Shown here piece after piece: positions 7,589 through 15,035 of a stretch of DNA of 37,429 bases; positions within the stretch are counted from its first letter, which is position 1, and every line of letters begins with the position of its first letter. This DNA comes from Lachnoclostridium sp. UBA903 (GTDB lineage: Bacteria; Bacillota; Clostridia; Lachnospirales; Lachnospiraceae). The stretch is from assembly GCA_002294045.1 (NCBI GenBank), contig DBEP01000057.1, positions 13,947 through 51,375 of the forward strand, in the 5' to 3' direction. A model generated the notes under the pieces. That model did no database searches, had not been told where the DNA came from, and saw only the letters and a list, made by a program, of their open reading frames with translations. The translations under genes were made by a program, and so were the position numbers.

Positions 7589-9995
7589 TAAAAACGGGTA
7601 TATCACAAAATATGTCTATTCGGGAAAAAAAGAGACGGAATTTTTTGACGGCGGCAGTGATACCAACCAGTTAAGATACGAAAAGTATTTGCGGAGCATT
7701 ATTGCGGAACATGAAACCATGAAACCGCAGGCGGATATAAAATTAGGCGGGAACAGTGCTCTTGGTATGCCTTGGAATTATTATTATTCTTATGGAAATG
7801 TGTTCTTAGATGTTTCCTCCTTCTACCTTGTACCGCGGAGAATTGATTTATATGCGGCCACACAGCTTGTGGCAGAAGAGGATATGGAAGTTCCGGCATA
7901 TCTGTGGAGTCATGCCGCCGTTGATTTATGGGTAAACGGGGAGCCTGCCGGTACAATTAAAGCACCTGTTTACAAGCCTGTCAGCAGAGCAGAGGTAAAG
8001 CTGCCTTTAAAAAAAGGGAAAAACCAAATCTTTATTCGCCTGGAAACACTGGGAGTCAGAGATACCACAGTTGCTTTTGCAATTCAGGTTTTAGAGCAGC
8101 AGGAAAAACTCCGTGTGCTTCTGCCGGATGAAGAAGGAGTAAAGCCTTATGTAAAAGCGGAAGAAATATTGGATTCCGCAGTATTAAAAGGGGATAAAAT
8201 ACAATTTGGCAATAAGCTTCCGGAAGGAAGCCGTATCAGCTATGATACGGAGAATCCTGATTTCCGGAAATTAAAAGAGAAATATGTAACAGAGGACGTA
8301 TCCGGTTTACCGGAAATAGAATTAAAGGATTTTGCTTCTTTCAGCATCGAAATTACGGTCGGTACAAGTATTTTAAGACGCCGGTTTGAACGGATTGAAA
8401 TGAGAATATCCGGGTATCTGGATTCGGACGAGGAAAATCATCATATAAATGTATATGAAAAAATTGCGGAAATTACTTCCTTAATCCGTGATAAAACAAA
8501 TGGCTTTGCTTTATATCCGATGCTTGCCAGATATTATCTTGGGAAAAGAAAGGAATCTGACGAGGCGGAATTAAAGGTTACTCTGTGCCAGATAGAGCGG
8601 AGAATAGATTGCGCGGATTTTATGACATGTGCACTGATCCGCCTAATCCGGAATTATGAAATATCAGATGAATTAAAAGCGGAGATAAAAAGGGTCATGC
8701 TGAATTTCCGCTACTGGATGGATGAAAAGGGACGGGACGGTATGTGCTTCTGGAGCGAAAACCATTCTCTGATGTTCTACCAGACGGCTTATTTTTTCGG
8801 CCGGGAGTATCCGGATGATTTATTTATCCGTTCGGGCAAACGCGGAAAAGAAATGTATGAACATGCCAAATGCCGGCTGCATGAATGGCTTACCGATATA
8901 TGCGGGCAGGGATATGATGAATTTAACAGCGGTGTGTATTCCCCCATTACTTTTGCCGCTCTCTTAAATATCGTGGATTATGCCGAAGCAGGATTGGCGG
9001 AGCTGGCAGTAAAAGCGGCGGATGTTATAGTCAGGTCGGCTGCACGCCATTGCTTTAAAGGGGTTATTATATCTCCTCAGGGGCGCATCTACCGGAGTGT
9101 GCTGTACCCCCATCTGCAGGAACTTCAGTCAATTGTCCGGTATGTCTGTAAAGATGCCCCCTATGTTTACAGTGAATGGCTGATAACCCTGGCAACCAGT
9201 AAATATAAAATACCGGATGACTTTGGGGAGCTGATGAACCGGAAAGGAGAATTTTCCTATCCAAGCAGCAATGCGGTGATTGATTTATATAAAACGGATG
9301 ATTATATGCTCACATCCGTACAGTCGCCGAGAAGGGACGGACGGACCAGAATATGGGAACCGGACCGCAGGGAAGAAAACAGGGAGAAATATATTTATAC
9401 CAAGTCTTTAAATGAATGTTTCCACGGAACCATGCAGTTTGAACCGGGAGTATTCGGCTATCAGCAGCATATGTGGTATGCGGCGCTCGACACGGAACTG
9501 GCGGTATTTGCCAACCATCCCGGAGGTTCCTGTGAAGCCTTGTCCGAGGCACGGCCCGGATACTGGTACGGTAACGGTATCATGCCCGCACTGCGCCAGG
9601 AGAAAAACATTCTTGGAATTGTTTATGTCATTCCGGATATACATCCTATTGGTTTTACCCATTTATTCTGGAATTCCAAAAAATTTGACGAAACGAAAGA
9701 GGAGGGCAGCTGGCTGTTCGGAAAAAAAGGTAGCGGCTATATCGGAATATGGTGCAGCGGGCCGTTTACGGACCATAATGATGTACTATTTGAATGTGAG
9801 AAGAGAACCTACGGCAAAAAAATTGCATACCTTTGTGTCTGCGGCAGTAAAAGGGAAAGCGGAAGCTACGAAGGTTTTATGGACCGGTGCCTGAGCAGGA
9901 AGGTCCTGTTTCAGGGAGAAAACAATATCCTTTTTTGTAAGGAATTTGAATTGACCTTTGAACGGCATACCAATCTGTCCCAATATGTAGAATAG
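7572..9995 (+). CDS. large cytoplasmic protein, probable carbohydrate-active enzyme (family not recognised)
   Basis: 807 residues with no signal peptide or membrane helix, so it probably acts on imported sugar. Residues 60-180 look like a beta-sandwich (SHAAVDLWVNGEPAG; KKGKNQIFIRLETLG), similar in style to non-catalytic domains of glycosidases. The region of about 290-560 is helix-rich and suggests an alpha/alpha toroid, with the conspicuous motif SENHSLMFYQTAYFFG near residue 395 and YDEFNSGVYSPITFAALLNI. The C-terminal third is beta-rich. This architecture resembles polysaccharide lyase or toroid glycosidase families. That is a resemblance, not an assignment. It follows the permeases and precedes a KdgF-like cupin, which would fit processing of uronate-containing oligosaccharides. 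The ribosome site is AGGGAGGA, six bases before the ATG. Confidence 0.8.
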   Translation: MKFKLDKNGYITKYVYSGKKETEFFDGGSDTNQLRYEKYLRSIIAEHETMKPQADIKLGGNSALGMPWNYYYSYGNVFLDVSSFYLVPRRIDLYAATQLVAEEDMEVPAYLWSHAAVDLWVNGEPAGTIKAPVYKPVSRAEVKLPLKKGKNQIFIRLETLGVRDTTVAFAIQVLEQQEKLRVLLPDEEGVKPYVKAEEILDSAVLKGDKIQFGNKLPEGSRISYDTENPDFRKLKEKYVTEDVSGLPEIELKDFASFSIEITVGTSILRRRFERIEMRISGYLDSDEENHHINVYEKIAEITSLIRDKTNGFALYPMLARYYLGKRKESDEAELKVTLCQIERRIDCADFMTCALIRLIRNYEISDELKAEIKRVMLNFRYWMDEKGRDGMCFWSENHSLMFYQTAYFFGREYPDDLFIRSGKRGKEMYEHAKCRLHEWLTDICGQGYDEFNSGVYSPITFAALLNIVDYAEAGLAELAVKAADVIVRSAARHCFKGVIISPQGRIYRSVLYPHLQELQSIVRYVCKDAPYVYSEWLITLATSKYKIPDDFGELMNRKGEFSYPSSNAVIDLYKTDDYMLTSVQSPRRDGRTRIWEPDRREENREKYIYTKSLNECFHGTMQFEPGVFGYQQHMWYAALDTELAVFANHPGGSCEALSEARPGYWYGNGIMPALRQEKNILGIVYVIPDIHPIGFTHLFWNSKKFDETKEEGSWLFGKKGSGYIGIWCSGPFTDHNDVLFECEKRTYGKKIAYLCVCGSKRESGSYEGFMDRCLSRKVLFQGENNILFCKEFELTFERHTNLSQYVE

Positions 9996-9996
9996 A

Positions 9997-10080
9997 GGGG
10001 TTGTTGCAAAGTTTGTGCCGGCGTAATCAAAGTATGCAAGGCATACCTGGTACAAACTTCAGATGTGCAAAAAGCATGCT
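9997..10080. repeat. degenerate R2-like palindrome
   Basis: It starts GGGGTTGTTGCAAAG, like the R2 ends, and contains nested inverted repeats: GTTTGTGCC with GGTACAAAC, and GTATGC with GCATAC across three bases. The right end (GTGCAAAAAGCATGC) matches the family poorly, so membership is tentative. It fills the gap between the large enzyme gene and the cupin gene. Confidence 0.4.
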
Positions 10081-10097
10081 CAGAAATGGAGGGAAAA

Positions 10098-10418
10098 ATG
10101 TTTGTTTTTAATAAAGATTGCAAAGTAACAGACTGTGAGCCCGGTGTTACAAGAAAGGTATTAACTTATTCAGATGAGCTTATGATGTGTGAAGTAACCT
10201 TTGAAAAAGGAGCAAAGGGAAATTTTCATTCCCATAAACACTTACAGATTACTTATATTGCAGAAGGAGAATTTGATTTTACCATTGATGGCGAGACAAA
10301 AACAGTTTCGAAAGGAGACAGCGTATATATACCCAGTAACTCTGTACATGGGGTTACCTGTCTGAAAGCAGGTGCACTTGTAGATGTATTTAATCCGAAG
10401 AGAGAGGATTTTATCTGA
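10098..10418 (+). CDS. KdgF-like cupin
   Basis: Single-domain cupin of 106 residues. The metal ligands of the first motif are visible as His44 and His46 in FHSHKHLQ, with Gln50, and the second motif supplies His84 in PSNSVHG. The ending DVFNPKREDFI is characteristic of KdgF proteins, which convert 4,5-unsaturated uronates released by polysaccharide lyases into linear keto sugars. I chose ATG 10098 because GGAGGG lies four bases upstream; an earlier in-frame start at 10065 lies inside a repeat. It is last in the transporter and enzyme cluster, and its presence points to pectin, alginate or glycosaminoglycan-like substrates. The specific reaction is inferred from family similarity. Confidence 0.8.
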   Translation: MFVFNKDCKVTDCEPGVTRKVLTYSDELMMCEVTFEKGAKGNFHSHKHLQITYIAEGEFDFTIDGETKTVSKGDSVYIPSNSVHGVTCLKAGALVDVFNPKREDFI

Positions 10419-10462
10419 TTTTTGAGTAAACTTTTGGTGCGGTGAAACTAATATTATTTGAA

Positions 10463-10575
10463 CGGAGCGTGTTTGAAAAATGTTTGAGCAGGGCTGACGC
10501 TCCAATTTGCGGGAAGTACAGTATTCCGCAAAGCGGGGCTTTCAGAAGGACGCAATGATTTTTCAACACGCTCCG
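10463..10575. repeat. R1 palindromic repeat, full-length copy B
   Basis: A 113-bp element with terminal inverted repeats: CGGAGCGTGTTTGAAAAAT at the left and the complement of ATTTTTCAACACGCTCCG at the right. Inside, TTTGCGGGAA pairs with TTCCGCAAA. CGCTCC occurs both internally (10499-10504) and at the right end, so the left GGAGCG can pair with either, giving two alternative folds. It lies in the 363-bp gap after the cupin gene. No open frame lies inside it, so it is MITE-like or a structured 3' element. Confidence 0.75.
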
Positions 10576-10687
10576 AAATGTTTCATATGGTGCGTTTACA
10601 AAATAATAGATTTACCGGGCTTGGAGAATCTTGTGTGCCGGCAAGCGGATATCCATACCAAGGGTCTTTTTAATATATAAATTGTTA

Positions 10688-10716
10688 TTGAATTTTGGAA
10701 GAATAAGCTATATGAT
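10688..10716 (+). promoter_or_regulatory. promoter of the DUF362 gene
   Basis: TTGAAT (10688-10693), a 17-base spacer and TATGAT (10711-10716) fit a sigma-A promoter about 65 bases before the start codon. The rest of the gap between 10576 and 10687 shows nothing recognisable. Confidence 0.5.
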
Positions 10717-10781
10717 AGGAACAAGACCATGCCAAATGATTTAACAACAAAAGGAACCCATTTGATAAAGGATGTGTTATT

Positions 10782-11864
10782 ATGGCGGATATTTATATTA
10801 ACTATGGCACTGATTTGCAGGATATGACTTTTTCTTTAATGGAGGCTGCGGGAATTAAAAACAGGCTGAAGCCTGCTATGAGAATCGGCATTAAGCCCAA
10901 TCTTGTCGTATCACGTTCAGCCGACGGCGGCGCCACCACCCACCCTGAGATTGTGGAAGGGATTATACGTTATATACAGGCGGCAGGCATTCATAATATT
11001 GCTATTCTGGAAGGCTCGTGGGTAGGTGACAATACGCAGAGAGCTTTTAATAACTGTGGTTATTCCGAATTGGCAAAAAAGTATGGTGTCCGGCTGATTG
11101 ATACCAAGCAGGACAGGTCAGTAAAGATTAAACATGACGAGCTGTTGCTTAATGTCTGTGAAAGCGCTCTTAATGTAGATTACCTGATTAATGTCCCTGT
11201 GCTCAAAGGACACTGCCAGACCGGTATGACATGCTGTATAAAGAATTTAAAGGGCTGCATACCTGACAGTGAAAAGAGGCGGTTCCACACTATGGGACTT
11301 TTTAAGCCGATTGCGGCGTTAGGTAATGTTCTGCGTCCGGCATTGCACATAGTTGATTCTATTTGCGGGGACCTGTCCTTTGAAGAAGGGGGAAATCCTG
11401 TTACCGCAAACCGGATTATGCTGGGCTTTGACCCTGTGCTGCTGGATTCCTACGGAGCGCAGCTAATGGGCTTTGCTCCGGACGAAATCGAATATCTGCG
11501 TCTGGCGAAGGAGTATGGAGCCGGTGAATATGCGGATGCCGATACCAAAATCCTTGAGCTTAACGCAGATAACCGTCCCAAGACGGATATCCGGCAGAGC
11601 AGTATTATTAAAAAGTTAAGTAAACATATTGAAGCTGACGGTGCCTGTTCGGCCTGTTTTGCCGCACTTGTTTATGCCCTTGATAAAACCGGCGGTGTTC
11701 AGGGCGAGCGGTTTAAAATAGGACAGGGATTTAAAGGCAAAACCTGCGGTGGAATCGGCGTGGGAAATTGTACGGCGGGATGCGGGTCTTATGTGAAAGG
11801 ATGTCCGCCTAAGGCAAGTGATATTGTGGAATGGATTAAAAGAAAGAGAGGCCGTATTTCATAG
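10782..11864 (+). CDS. DUF362 family protein, probable iron-sulfur protein
   Basis: 360 residues. The N-terminal 260 residues match the DUF362 style (IGIKPNLVVSRSADGGATTHPEIVEGIIRYI is split here as IGIKPNLV and GATTHPEIVEGIIRY; VPVLKGHCQTGMTCCIKNLKG). The C-terminal part is Cys-rich: CSAC near residue 289, then CGG, GNCTAGCG and KGCPP between about 322 and 343, a pattern that could hold a metal cluster. There is no signal peptide. The function is unknown; some DUF362 proteins are associated with ferredoxin-like or cofactor chemistry. It has its own promoter and shares a terminator with the convergent AraC-type gene, so a regulatory link is not implied. Confidence 0.85.
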   Translation: MADIYINYGTDLQDMTFSLMEAAGIKNRLKPAMRIGIKPNLVVSRSADGGATTHPEIVEGIIRYIQAAGIHNIAILEGSWVGDNTQRAFNNCGYSELAKKYGVRLIDTKQDRSVKIKHDELLLNVCESALNVDYLINVPVLKGHCQTGMTCCIKNLKGCIPDSEKRRFHTMGLFKPIAALGNVLRPALHIVDSICGDLSFEEGGNPVTANRIMLGFDPVLLDSYGAQLMGFAPDEIEYLRLAKEYGAGEYADADTKILELNADNRPKTDIRQSSIIKKLSKHIEADGACSACFAALVYALDKTGGVQGERFKIGQGFKGKTCGGIGVGNCTAGCGSYVKGCPPKASDIVEWIKRKRGRIS

Positions 11865-11890
11865 AATCAGGTGTATTCCATATAAACGGT

Positions 11891-11928
11891 GCCGGGTGGC
11901 ATGGGGTTCACGCCCCATTCCACCCGGC
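11891..11928. terminator. strong bidirectional terminator hairpin
   Basis: GCCGGGTGG (11891-11899) plus ATGGGG (11901-11906) pair with CCCCAT (11913-11918) plus CCACCCGGC (11920-11928). A single opposed mismatch (C/T) interrupts the arms. The plus strand continues into ATTCTTTCTTGTT. It lies between the convergent DUF362 and AraC-type genes and can serve both. Confidence 0.8.
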
Positions 11929-11942
11929 GGGATTCTTTCTTG

Positions 11943-12728
11943 TTATGAAGTATTATGCCGTCCGTTTTGTGGTAATTGGTGAAAGGAATTCCGGTATTCT
12001 TTCGGAGTTATGCCCGATAATTTTTTAAATATCCGGCAGTAATAGCTTTGGCTGCTGAAGCCTACGGACTGGGATATTTCCAAAAAGGAGCGGGTGCCAT
12101 GCCGCAGCAGGTTCTTGCTCATTTCCACCCGGTAGTTATTTAAAAATTCTGTGAATGTCTGCCCGGTTTCTGATTTAAACAGGCGGCACAGATAGCACAT
12201 ATCCATATGTAAATGAGATGCAATCCTTTTTAAGGAAAGGCTATCCTGATAATGTGATTCAACATAGGATATTATCCGGTTTATATGATAGTTCTGATAG
12301 GCTAAGGAAGCGGATTTATCTGCAAAATGTTCCGTAGTTATGGAGTGCAGGAGCTCAACAAGGTGTTTCTCTCCGACTTTTGGTACATATGGCAGATTGT
12401 ATTCGGTTTCTTTTTTTATGGAATAAGGCCCGAAAACATATACTCCGTCGATTCCCAGTACCGGATTCAAATAGCAGGCGGTAAAGCAGACGTTTTTAAT
12501 AAACAGGTCGGAACTTTTATAGGAAGACGTTACGTAAGGAGCGTCTTTTTGTACGTATAAAAGCGATAAGGTATGGCGCACAGCCTTGTAAGTGTCGGCT
12601 GAATCAAAGGGCAGAGTGCATGCATCCGGATAAAGGAGCAGGCAATTGTCCGAGTAATCAAACAGACCAATATACATATCGGTGCAAGCATGGAAATCAG
12701 TTAAAACCTTTTCTATATACTGTATCAT
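11943..12728 (-). CDS. AraC family transcriptional regulator
   Basis: 261 residues. Residues 1-155 form a sensor-like domain with several Cys and aromatic residues (FTACYLNPVLGIDGVYVFGPY) that I cannot assign with certainty. Residues 160-255 are a complete AraC double helix-turn-helix (RIASHLHMDMCYLCRLFK; EISQSVGFSSQSYYCRIFKK followed by SGITPKEYR). AGGTG precedes the ATG by seven bases. Its promoter is divergent from the siderophore importer, so that operon is one possible target. Its leader of about 180 bases carries an R3 and an R2 repeat. Confidence 0.9.
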   Translation of the reverse strand: MIQYIEKVLTDFHACTDMYIGLFDYSDNCLLLYPDACTLPFDSADTYKAVRHTLSLLYVQKDAPYVTSSYKSSDLFIKNVCFTACYLNPVLGIDGVYVFGPYSIKKETEYNLPYVPKVGEKHLVELLHSITTEHFADKSASLAYQNYHINRIISYVESHYQDSLSLKRIASHLHMDMCYLCRLFKSETGQTFTEFLNNYRVEMSKNLLRHGTRSFLEISQSVGFSSQSYYCRIFKKLSGITPKEYRNSFHQLPQNGRHNTS

Positions 12729-12746
12729 AATTTACACCTATTGCAT

Positions 12747-12823
12747 GGGGCGGTTGCAAAGAAGCCATTTACTGAACTTATGTCCGGATTATGGTTATAT
12801 TTCTTGAATTTTGCAACAGTCCC
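12747..12823 (-). repeat. R2 palindromic repeat, long copy b
   Basis: On the minus strand it runs from GGGACTGTTGCAAAATTCA to GGCTTCTTTGCAACCGCCCC, a 77-bp inverted-repeat element. It shares both ends and the GTTCAGTAAATGGC interior with the copy at 5566-5614. It abuts the R3 copy at 12821-12894 and lies in the leader of the AraC-type gene, ending 19 bases before the start codon. Confidence 0.65.
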
Positions 12824-12894
12824 ATTGCCACATACAATAAAAATGGCTGAAAGAATTCCAATGTGGCATCCTTTCTTATTTTTTTCTTTCAACC
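12821..12894 (-). repeat. R3 repeat, copy a (A-B-A'-B' inverted repeats)
   Basis: On the minus strand the order is GGTTGAAAGAA (A), GCCACATTG (B), TTCTTTCAGCC (A'), GTATGTGGC (B'). A pairs with A' and B with B', but the two helices interlock, so they are either mutually exclusive or form a pseudoknot. The whole 74 bases align with 36690-36760, which is also in a 5' leader and in the same orientation to the downstream gene. Confidence 0.65.
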
Positions 12895-12914
12895 CTGTAC
12901 CTCTTGGATAAAAA

Positions 12915-12943
12915 TATAAACAATTTAGTCCAATAAATGTCAA
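12915..12943 (-). promoter_or_regulatory. promoter of the AraC-type gene
   Basis: On the minus strand a consensus TTGACA (12943-12938), 17 bases, then TTTATA (12920-12915); TATATT two bases further on is an alternative -10. Transcription would begin near 12908, leaving a long leader through the R3 and R2 repeats. Confidence 0.5.
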
Positions 12944-12970
12944 TATAGTGAAATGACGGATGGCAGAGTA

Positions 12971-12979
12971 TGTTATAAT
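12971..12979 (+). promoter_or_regulatory. extended -10 promoter of the siderophore importer
   Basis: TG, one base, then TATAAT (12974-12979) is a good extended -10. No convincing -35 lies 16-18 bases upstream, which extended -10 promoters tolerate. The transcript would begin near 12986, inside or just before the palindrome at 12988-13003. Confidence 0.45.
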
Positions 12980-12987
12980 ATAAAACT

Positions 12988-13003
12988 GTTAGCGTTGGCT
13001 AAC
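12988..13003. promoter_or_regulatory. palindrome GTTAGC-N4-GCTAAC, candidate iron-regulator operator
   Basis: A perfect 6-base inverted repeat with a 4-base spacer, placed at the predicted transcription start of a siderophore importer. It partly resembles DtxR/IdeR-type operators, which are built from TTAG and CTAA half-sites. A further GGCTAA lies about 30 bases downstream. Binding by an iron repressor is inference from position and half-site similarity. Confidence 0.4.
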
Positions 13004-13080
13004 TTGGTTTGTAAATTATATCATCAGGCTAATTTTATGTCAAGCTTACAATGGCAGCAGATAAAACTATTGTTGCAAAA

Positions 13081-13120
13081 CGTTCAGAACGGCGTGATGA
13101 TTTTTCAGACACGCTTGCGG
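13081..13120 (+). repeat. R1 repeat, right-arm fragment (copy C)
   Basis: TTCAGAACGGCGTGATGATT followed by TTTCAGACACGCTTGCGG aligns with the right arm of the full R1 copy (TTCAGAAGGACGCAATGATT, TTTCAACACGCTCCG). The fragment ends at the GGAGG that serves as ribosome site for the first permease gene, so the repeat has become part of that gene's translation start region. Confidence 0.55.
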
Positions 13121-13129
13121 AGGTTTCTC

Positions 13130-14098
13130 TTGAAAAAGTCGGTTATTTTCCTTTTGCTTGCTATAATCGGAGTAGGCTTCTGGTCCTTATTTATCGGGGT
13201 AAAAGATATTTCCCCGGCAGATCTGCTGTATGCGGGAGATGACGAGAAAGTACAGGTATTTCTGATAAGCCGTATACCAAGGCTTATGAGTATACTTTGC
13301 GTAGGCACGGCGCTGTCCGTAGCAGGGGTTATCATGCAGCAGATTACCAGCAATAAATTTATATCCCCGACTACCGGTTCGACTACGGACTGGGCAAAGC
13401 TTGGAGTACTGGTTGCCATACTTTTATTTCCCGGAGCCGGAACCGGGATAAAAATAATGATAGCGGGTATTTTTTCCTTCGGCGGCACATTGCTTTTTAT
13501 GCGTCTGCTCAAGCTGATAAAGCTGAAGGATGCCGTCTACATACCGTTAGTAGGAATTATGTTCGGTAATATAATCAATGCCGTGACTACCTTTATTGCA
13601 TATAAACAGGAACTGATTCAGAATATATCCTCCTGGCTTCAGGGCAGCTTTACCATGGTATTGCAGGGACGTTACGAGTTATTGTATCTTGGCATACCGT
13701 TTCTGCTGATTGCAGGTATTTATGCGGATAAATTCACCATTATATCCATGGGGAAGGATTTTACAAAAAATTTAGGCATCCGGTACCAGCTGACGGTCAA
13801 TATGGGCCTGGTAATTGTTGCAGCAATTACCTCCGTGGTTCTGGTCACCATCGGAAATATACCCTACATCGGGCTTATTATACCTAATATCGTAAGCCTG
13901 TACAGGGGTGATAACCTCAGGGGGAATCTGCTGGAAATCGCTCTGTTTGGTGCCTTGTTTGTATTGCTTTGTGATGTAATCTCCAGGCTGATTATTTTTC
14001 CTTTTGAAATACCAATCAGCGTAATAGCCGGAATAATCGGCTGCTGTGTATTTCTTTATCTGTTGCTTGGAGGAGGAAAAAAGCATGCGGCTGCATAG
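13130..14098 (+). CDS. siderophore ABC transporter permease (YclN/CeuB type)
   Basis: FecCD-family permease, 322 residues, with many hydrophobic helices. Typical motifs are SRIPRLMSILCVGTALSVAG near residues 44-63, and IGNIPYIGLIIPNIVSLYRG in the C-terminal half. I start it at TTG 13130 (MKKSVIFLLLA), six bases after GGAGG. Upstream in-frame codons back to 12953 read through repeat DNA and give a non-hydrophobic extension. It is first of four genes in the order permease, permease, ATPase, binding protein, the order of Bacillus YclNOPQ and Campylobacter CeuBCDE, which import catecholate siderophores. Confidence 0.9.
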   Translation: MKKSVIFLLLAIIGVGFWSLFIGVKDISPADLLYAGDDEKVQVFLISRIPRLMSILCVGTALSVAGVIMQQITSNKFISPTTGSTTDWAKLGVLVAILLFPGAGTGIKIMIAGIFSFGGTLLFMRLLKLIKLKDAVYIPLVGIMFGNIINAVTTFIAYKQELIQNISSWLQGSFTMVLQGRYELLYLGIPFLLIAGIYADKFTIISMGKDFTKNLGIRYQLTVNMGLVIVAAITSVVLVTIGNIPYIGLIIPNIVSLYRGDNLRGNLLEIALFGALFVLLCDVISRLIIFPFEIPISVIAGIIGCCVFLYLLLGGGKKHAAA

Positions 14099-15035
14099 AA
14101 AAATAACGGCTTTGGGTATACTGCTGCTGGTTTCTGCGGCATTCTTTCTCCTATGGGGGCTGAATGAAAATAATTGGGATTACAACCTTCCCAGACGTAC
14201 CATAAGGCTGCTTGCCATTTTGCTGGCCGGCGCCGGCATAGGTTCCTCGACCATAGTGTTCCAAAGCGTTACCAATAACCGTTTACTAACGCCCGGTGTA
14301 ATGGGACTGGATAGTTTATATATGTTCATTCAGACGCTGGTAATTTATATGTTTGGCAGTAAGCAGATAGTAACAATGACCGCAATGACAGATTTTGTAC
14401 TTTCGGTCGGGATAATGGTTTTATTCAGCCTGGGACTGTTCCGGTTCCTCTTTCTGAAGGAAGACAGGAAATTATTTACGGTTATTCTGGCAGGCATGAT
14501 AATAGGAGGGCTGTTCGGCAGTATGTCAACCTTTATGCAGGTGCTGATTGACCCCAACGAGTTTCTGATTGTACAAGACAGGATGTTTGCCAGCTTTAAC
14601 AATGTAAATACATCTCTTCTGGGTATCTCCGCGGTTATTACCGGAATTATCTTTGCAGGAGGGTTCTTAAAAACCGGCCAGCTGGACGTACTTTCCCTGG
14701 GCAGGGATATTTCCGTAAACCTTGGAATTCCCTATGAAAAAGCCGTAAATAAATATATGATATTTACTGCAATCCTAATATCTGTGACTACTGCATTAAC
14801 GGGGCCCGTTACCTTCTTAGGGCTTCTGACTGCCAACTTAAGCAGACAGCTTCTTAAAACCTATAAGCACAGCTATCTGTTAACCGGAGCTGCTTTGATT
14901 TCTGCCTGTGCTTTGGTTTTCGGGCAGTTTATTGTAGAAAGAGTTTTAGTTTTTAATACCACCATAAGCGTGATTATTAACTTTGTCGGAGGAATCTATT
15001 TTATATACCTGTTGATAAAGGAGGGGAAAATGTGA
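14085..15035 (+). CDS. siderophore ABC transporter permease (YclO/CeuC type)
   Basis: Second FecCD permease, 316 residues and about nine hydrophobic segments. Family motifs include PRRTIRLLAILLAGAGIGSS and TGPVTFLGLLTANLSRQL. ATG 14085 follows GGAGGAGG and overlaps the previous gene by 14 bases, so translation is probably coupled. An upstream in-frame start at 14046 lies inside the first permease without a ribosome site. It forms the membrane channel together with the first permease. Confidence 0.9.
   Translation: MRLHRKITALGILLLVSAAFFLLWGLNENNWDYNLPRRTIRLLAILLAGAGIGSSTIVFQSVTNNRLLTPGVMGLDSLYMFIQTLVIYMFGSKQIVTMTAMTDFVLSVGIMVLFSLGLFRFLFLKEDRKLFTVILAGMIIGGLFGSMSTFMQVLIDPNEFLIVQDRMFASFNNVNTSLLGISAVITGIIFAGGFLKTGQLDVLSLGRDISVNLGIPYEKAVNKYMIFTAILISVTTALTGPVTFLGLLTANLSRQLLKTYKHSYLLTGAALISACALVFGQFIVERVLVFNTTISVIINFVGGIYFIYLLIKEGKM

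Noticed and set aside
9412..9894. 160-codon frame inside the large enzyme gene
   Set aside because: Same strand but another frame of a long intact gene; composition looks like a frame-shifted translation.
12729..13129. Riboswitch before the iron operon
   Set aside because: The sequence is explained by R1, R2 and R3 repeats and two divergent promoters; no cobalamin or other known aptamer core was seen.
12953..13129. N-terminal extension of the first siderophore permease
   Set aside because: The extension reads through promoter and repeat sequence; TTG 13130 has a GGAGG site and begins the hydrophobic protein.
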